NCBI GenBank assembly: GCA_963965975.1
Contig: OZ014425.1
Coordinates: 1,126,501-1,190,500, forward strand
Source of the DNA: Xestospongia bergquistia
Taxonomy: Eukaryota > Porifera > Demospongiae > Haplosclerida > Petrosiidae
Direction: 5' to 3'
DNA length: 64,000 nt
The notes beneath the pieces are model-generated. The model was not told where the DNA came from. It saw nothing but the letters and a program-made list of their open reading frames with translations, and searched no databases. The translations under genes were made by a program, and so were the position numbers. Below are positions 58,362 to 64,000 of this stretch, piece by piece (within the stretch, counting starts at the first letter, position 1; the number at the start of each line of letters is the position of its first letter).

Positions 58362-61300
58362 GATCTTATTCATTAATAAAGTAATGTGATTTTCATACTT
58401 TCTATTATATGTTTCACAAATGGTAAGGTCATGTCTTAGTAAATTTAATCACCTTTATTTTCGTAAAACTCTTTCTGTCTACATAAATATACATTTTTAA
58501 AAACAAAAACACAATTTATACAAACATGACATCATAATGATTTCACTTTGTCATGTTTAGTACAACTCATTAATATTGATGATAGTTTCTATGGCAATTT
58601 TCAATATAATAATGTCAACAATTATGGTATTATTTCTAACCACATCAAAGGAATCAATCATACAATATGGAACATTCTAAATTGTCACATTCTTTATTCC
58701 CTTTATTTGTAACAGGATAACTCTATAGATGGCAGTCTAAGAATGCTTGCCATGAAATATATGAAAGCATCTTTCTCATATACTTTACTTCTAATATGAG
58801 ATAAAGTTAATGTAATAAAATAATATCATAAAAACAATATGACACTAGCATAGAATTTAAACGTAATAATAATATTATTGTATGTAATTATAGTTTGCTT
58901 TAAACAAATAACATTTCTATATAATTGGCTGTACCTCTTGGAAAGATTGTTATTGTTATCTATGACATAACAGATCACAGTTTATACTATAATGTACATG
59001 TCTAGCCAAAGAACATTACATGTGCTGTAATGTACATGTCTGGCCAAAGAATGTGCTGTAATAATGTACATGTCTAGCCAAAGAACATTACATGTGCTGT
59101 AATGTACATGTCTGGCCAAAGAACATTACATGTGCTGTAATGTACATGTCTGGCCAAAGAATGTGCTGTAATGTACATGTCTAGCCAAAGAACATTACAT
59201 GTGCTGTAATGTACATGTTTAGCCAAAGAACATTACATGTGCTGTAATGTACATGTCTAGCCAAAGAACATTACTTGTGCTGTAATGTACATGTCTGGCC
59301 AAAGAACATTACATGTGCTGTAATGTACATGTCTGGCCAAAGAATGTGCTGTAATAATGTACATGTCTAGCCAAAGAACATTACATGTGCTGTAATGTAC
59401 ATGTCTGGTCAAAGAACATTACATGTGCTATAATGTACATGTCTGGCCAAAGAACATTACATGTGCTGTAATGTACATGTCTAGCCGAAGAACATTACAT
59501 GTGCTGTAATGTACATGTCTAGCCAAAGAACATTACATGTGCTGTAATGTACATGTCTAGCCAAAGAACATTACATGTGCTGTAATGTACATATTTAGCC
59601 AAAGAACATTACATGTGCTGTAATGTACATGTTTAGCCAAAGAACATTACATGTGGTGTAATGTACATGTCTAGCCAATGAACATTACATGTGCTGTAAT
59701 GTACATGTCTAGCCAAAGAACATTACATGTGCTGTAATGTACATGTCTAGCCAAAGAACATTACATGTGCTGTAGTATTTTGACTCAAGTTTATTTGTAA
59801 TGATAAAGTCTGTGGTATTACAACTATTTGGGAAATACAATAAAATTATTGTATTTAATATTTTTAATGTGTTCTGTTTTTTATTATTGTCTTCTTAGCT
59901 CAATATCGCGACAGTCAAGAATGGATCATTACAAGAGAAGTGCAAGAAATTAGAATGGTAAGTTTATACATTATCCATCCATTAATCTTTATTTGCTATA
60001 TATATTCTATAGGGTATAGTTGGTACTCCTGATAGTTGTAAATCTACTTTGATTGCTGCCTTTAATGAAGGGGTAGTTGAACTAGGAGAAGATGAACCAA
60101 GTATGAATTAAAGAATTAATAAATAAATATGTATCATATATTATATAATATGTCTTTCTCTCTCTTTCTGTAGATGGGCGTTACAAAGTAAAGATAACTG
60201 TTGGTCGTAAATCTTGTCTACTTCTAATACGTGAAGAGTCAGATATGGTGTCACGTCAATTAAGTCAGTGGGTAGATGTCATCATGTTTGTCTACAGTTA
60301 TAGTAGTCCAGCTAGCTTGGACAGATTACTTGATATTAATAGAAAATTTCGTGAATTTCGATGTGATAGTTCAGAACCTCAAGTTTTACTGGTCGGAGTT
60401 GTAGGTAATAATAATCATTATTTTTTATATATCATTTGTGAAGTTATTAAAATATTACATCCTGTCATGATATACTTATTATCGTTCTGATGTTTCCTTT
60501 TACACAGAGGATGTTCCCAGTAAGGTTGTCAATGAAGTGGACGTGAGAAGAGTAGCTAATGGTATTGATAATTGCCGCGTCTATAACACTACACTCGCTC
60601 AACCTTCAGCTGTACATAATGTATTCATTGATGGTAAGGGGTCTGGATATGACACAGTATATTTGAGGCTAGGGGTCTGGGTATTAATGGAGTATGAGAT
60701 CTAATATTATAATGCCTCATAGCTTCCTTAGCATTATTGTTTATTGGTGCCTCTGTATTGAGGTTGAGAATTTAGCTGACAACAGCAGTTTTGATGTGAG
60801 GAATGTTGTTATCAAATAAGCGTATATCATTTGACTATATTCTAGCCTGTCTGGTTATATAAACCAGTTATGTGACAGTTATTATTGTTACAATTCCTAC
60901 ACTACAGCCTGTCGTCGTCTCCTCCTTTCTCTCCCTTCCTACCTCTCTTCAACTTCATCCTCACAATCTGGTCCTTATCCTCCATCTCCCTCCCTCCCTC
61001 ATAATCCCATACAGTTCACTAATTCTCCCACTCACATCGGAGGGACTGGAATTGGTAGTAAGTTCTCAAGTAATGGTCCAGCTTCATCACCTGTTATTTC
61101 AAAAAAGACTGCAAAGAAAAAACCTACCCTTTTTGTAAGTTGACTATTTATAATAACAAAAAATTGCAACATTGGGTCAATTGTGTGTGGGAGTGGCCTA
61201 TGTATATTACTACGTGAGTACATCTTGTATTCAAAATACCTACACAGAGTCATAGTTTCCTGCAAGGAGAGAGGGTTAGGAGGAACATTAGCTCTATAGT

Positions 61301-64000
61301 CTCTCTTAGTGCTCATTGCATTATTTATATTAGTAATGATATAATAGGTCAAGTCTATTAACAACATCACAAATTTAAAGCTGTACTTTGTATCTCTTGA
61401 CAAGATCAAAGGTAAACCATTGTTGTTAGAACTACATCAAAAGACACAGAGATAATGAAATTAGACTAGACTGGTATGTTTATTATAAATGTGGTCAGGT
61501 ATTGTTATTATAATATTGGGCTGGCCTAATTATAGACTACATTTGTTAATTTCCTGTTATATTTGATTTGTTATGTCATCATGAGCTCTCTGTATGAACA
61601 CATATATGAAAAACTTATAAACACTGTGTCATGAAGTCAGGATGGTCTTTTTGTTGCTTTTATGGAATATAATGGAAGGCTTTAGACAACAAACCTCAAC
61701 TTCCCAATGAAGAAGTTGATGTTAATATTTAACAATATAATTCAATATAACTTACTGCATTTAATACTATGCAAGTTAGATGTTTTCACAAATCAGATTT
61801 GATTAGACTGACTGCTAAGTATAGTACAGTTTAATATTACAATATAAAAGTTGACTCTATTGTATCTCAATTGAATTGGTATCAATACTGATTGATCTTT
61901 TGTCACCTGATGATCAGAGTTTTTTGTTTTCAATACTAATTTCCTGTTGAACAAGGCATCCAATAAATGTTTATTCCGTATATAATGTAAGTTTAGAGAA
62001 CATGTGATGTCGTTTGGTTTATCTCTTTTTAGGATAAATGTAGTGTGTTTTTTTATGTGCAGTTAAATATCAATATTGTTTTTTTAACATTACGTAAGAG
62101 CACCTTAAGATGTCTTGATTTGTTTTTGTTAGGTAGTTTAGTAACCCCTAGTTTACAATGTTGAAAGTAACATCGTGATCATGAAGATCTATGTAATCTA
62201 ATATACTGACAGGATATAGCACACTTGTTATAATGTTTGTAATATGTTGTACTTATGAGTGGTCAAATCTTAATAATATTGGACAGCTGGTTGGTGGATA
62301 GAGGAATGAGTCTTGTTGTTTGAGTGTTAGAAAAAACATCTTATTAATTCTTTGGTCTTTCCCTGGCTATTCTTAACTACAGTGAATTACCACAATCTCA
62401 CACTTAAACTCTTTGATTCATTGACTACTTCCTTTCTAGAACAAACATTGGTGGGTTTTATTGACACAGTAGTTTTCCCTTACGCAGAATTAGTTATACA
62501 TTATAATAATTAATATACTTCCTGTATTGAGTGGGCGGATGGAGAGGTGTGGTCTGTTGAAGCCTGCCAGTATATAAAAGCCAAAGCTGACAGTGAGATA
62601 GTTTTCAGTGTAGACTTCAAAAAAACTTGTTACAGATTTTAATTGTCAAATTGTTAGTTGGAAATTGTCAGTGATACTGTTGGGAATTTCACTGTATACT
62701 GCAAGTGCTAGGACTTCTGTCAGTAGCTTTTCTGCATAGTTTTATTACCAGCTGTGACCAGACTTTGTTACTTTGCAAGACTGCTGTTCTGAAAGACTTG
62801 TGAACATTATCAACAATTAAAATGATGAAATTATTCTCTAGTAATAATGTCTTTCCTCCTTTGCCCTGGACTTGTTTGTGCTTGCCCAATGTAAGGAAGA
62901 TTGAATAATACATAGGAGAAGGCTCTTGTTTGTGTAACATATAATGAATATGTGTAATGTATTAGACATAATTACATAATGTTATATCTCTCTCTCCCTC
63001 TCTCCCTCTCCCTCTCTCTCATATTATAGAAGCACGATCGTCCTGGTTATACTGGACCAAAAGCTGTTGGTACTGGACGTATCATTCCTATTAAAGAAGT
63101 CAGTAAGCCAGCATTGTATTGTTGTATTTGTATGATACAGAAACTGATAACAAATTAGTTCCAATAGGGACTTCCTGAGTTTATTTATGGTTTCAATATA
63201 AACCATTCAGCAGTCACAAGACACAAAGTAGTAATAGTCAGCATATAGTGATAACAGTGATAATAAGGTTCCTTTGTTTCCTTATAAAGCGCTTATTCAT
63301 TTGAGAATTGACCTCTTGTTTGTTTTAGGAACCCTCATGGGGAAACCCTAAGTACTTGTTTCTATAACAAAGTATCTTAACATTACAGGCATGCTATTAG
63401 AGTAGAATTCGTGGTAATTATGCAAGTAGTAAACTGCATTAACAGCTGGCCTTAGGCCATTACGTCAATTTTGTAGACATAGCAATTATGACTCACCTTC
63501 ATATTAGCAACTATGTCTATATATCATAGCATGTGTGAACTGCTGTTAGAGGTTGGTCAGAGTTATTAATGAAGATCTTGTTAGTGTGATAACTCCAGTC
63601 TGTTGTTAACAATTGAGTATCTAACACATTATAATATGATTTATAACACTTGAGAGTTTAGAAACCAACAAAGTTGGACATCCCAGGATTAGTCCAGCCT
63701 TTCTCTGGGATGTGAAGTGTGTCAGTGTATTATTGTTCGTTTCTCTGTAGGGCCAAGTGTTCAAGAAGAGTGCTGGAATGAGATCAGACTGGAAGAAGAA
63801 GTACTTAGTTTTAGGAGAGACTAATCTCACCTATTACCCAAACATCAATGTAAGTATATGTAGATCACCTGAGAATTATAATATTCAAAGTTGTAAGTCA
63901 CACTTGTCCATGCTCTGTTGCTTTGTTATCATGTAATATAAGTATTATTAGATCTCATACTAGTGATCAATTTGATTATAATCCTCCCTCTTACTGATTA
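56953..64000 (+). CDS. AGAP: Arf-GAP with GTPase-like, ankyrin and PH domains (AGAP/centaurin gamma), 5' part
   Basis: AGAP proteins are Arf GTPase-activating proteins acting in endosomal traffic. Exons: 56953-57121, 59899-59957, 60013-60100, 60174-60404, 60508-60633, 60908-61134, 63030-63098 and 63751-63849. All are phase-consistent, and the gene runs off the window. The GTPase-like domain begins DSQEWIITREVQEIRMGIVG, the family signature. It has TVGRKSCLLLIREESD and WVDVIMFVYSYSSPASLDRL. A Ser/Pro-rich linker precedes KKTAKKKPTLF. The PH domain starts GTGRIIPIKEGQVFKKSAG and continues SDWKKKYLVLGETNLTYYP. The rest of PH, ArfGAP and ankyrin repeats lie beyond the edge. The P-loop reads GTPDSCKST, with Cys where Gly precedes the Lys. 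Intron 1 is 2.8 kb and intron 6 is 1.9 kb, unusually long for this window; intron 6 holds a candidate alternative promoter. Confidence 0.92.
57480..57600. repeat. TACATGT-rich tandem repeat in AGAP intron 1
   Basis: A unit of about 43 bp made of overlapping TACATGTA/ACATGT palindromes and TTTTCATGTACTACATGTA is repeated about three times. The same ACATGT words form the larger array further along this intron. Confidence 0.65.
58276..58360. repeat. (GTAT)n/(AT)n microsatellite
   Basis: An alternating TATG run followed by about 30 AT dinucleotides inside AGAP intron 1. Confidence 0.9.
58993..59776. repeat. Hairpin-forming 36-38-bp minisatellite, about 20 copies
   Basis: The unit TGTACATGTCTAGCCAAAG followed by AACATTACATGTGCTGTAA is repeated about 20 times; shortened copies lack the ACATTAC part. 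In each full unit ACATTACA and TGTAATGT are exact reverse complements separated by TGTGC. It lies in AGAP intron 1, about 120 bp before exon 2. Confidence 0.9.
62533..62890 (+). promoter_or_regulatory. Candidate intronic promoter and alternative first exon of AGAP
   Basis: GGGCGG (about 62533) is followed by TATATAAAAG (62571-62580). An initiator-like TTTCAGT lies about 30 bases downstream. The first ATG afterwards, at 62822, opens 23 codons that end exactly at a GTAAGG donor (62891) in phase 0. Exon 7 (63030) also starts in phase 0, so splicing would give an AGAP isoform lacking the GTPase-like domain and starting just before the PH domain. This is inference from signals. Confidence 0.4.

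Noticed and set aside
61032..61409. 125-codon minus-strand ORF
   Set aside because: It is antisense to AGAP exon 6 and its intron, with no splice or start support.
62689..62940. 83-codon minus-strand ORF in AGAP intron 6
   Set aside because: There is no supporting context. The plus-strand signals there (TATA, ATG, donor in phase) explain the region better.

Overview
The window is eukaryotic, animal-type DNA. It is AT-rich and gene-dense, with mostly very short GT-AG introns (often 40-100 bp). About 17 genes occupy both strands, and many neighbours share promoters of only a few hundred bases. The gene set is metazoan: HAT1, cyclin T, aralar/citrin, SPOP, a tetraspanin, essential myosin light chain, CREBZF, UBE2Z, XLF/NHEJ1, CCDC13 and AGAP. 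It also holds lineage-specific, innate-immune-looking architectures (ankyrin-ROC-COR-Death, Death-SEFIR, beta-helix membrane protein). I infer a demosponge such as Amphimedon. This rests on gene content and compactness, not on a database match.

Layout. 1-391: last exons of an unidentified plus-strand gene. 392-5287: gene-poor stretch with two minisatellites (995-1920 and 2354-2660), smaller repeats and a hairpin. 5288-6305 (-): secreted protein ORF with two frame breaks. 6450-11175 (-): V-ATPase subunit a. 11479-13483 (+): HAT1. 13544-21244 (+): giant ankyrin-ROC-COR-Death protein starting 60 bp after HAT1. 22060-24539 (-): CCDC13-like coiled coil. 26088-27905 (-): Death-SEFIR adaptor. 28472-31177 (+): cyclin T. 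31608-35900 (+): aralar/citrin. 36391-39922 (+): unrecognised protein with a trypsin-like triad. 40382-42937 (-): SPOP. 43501-44798 (-): tetraspanin. 45092-46984 (+): essential myosin light chain. 48035-48895 (-): CREBZF. 49231-50629 (+): UBE2Z. 50905-54651 (+): single-exon beta-helix multi-TM protein. 54831-56601 (-): XLF. 56953 to the window end (+): AGAP, truncated by the window edge, with a 2.8-kb first intron carrying a hairpin minisatellite.

Most genes are unrelated housekeeping functions: proton pumping, chromatin acetylation, transcription elongation, ubiquitination, mitochondrial transport, DNA repair. Three neighbours form a possible signalling theme: the ankyrin-ROC-COR-Death protein, the Death-SEFIR adaptor and the protease-like protein. 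Shared function is inference only.

The most interesting signals are these three genes, the beta-helix membrane protein, a credible intronic promoter with a phase-matched alternative first exon in AGAP, two alternative first exons in the myosin light chain, and TC microsatellites repeatedly used as polypyrimidine tracts. Exon coordinates were read by eye from splice sites and phase.
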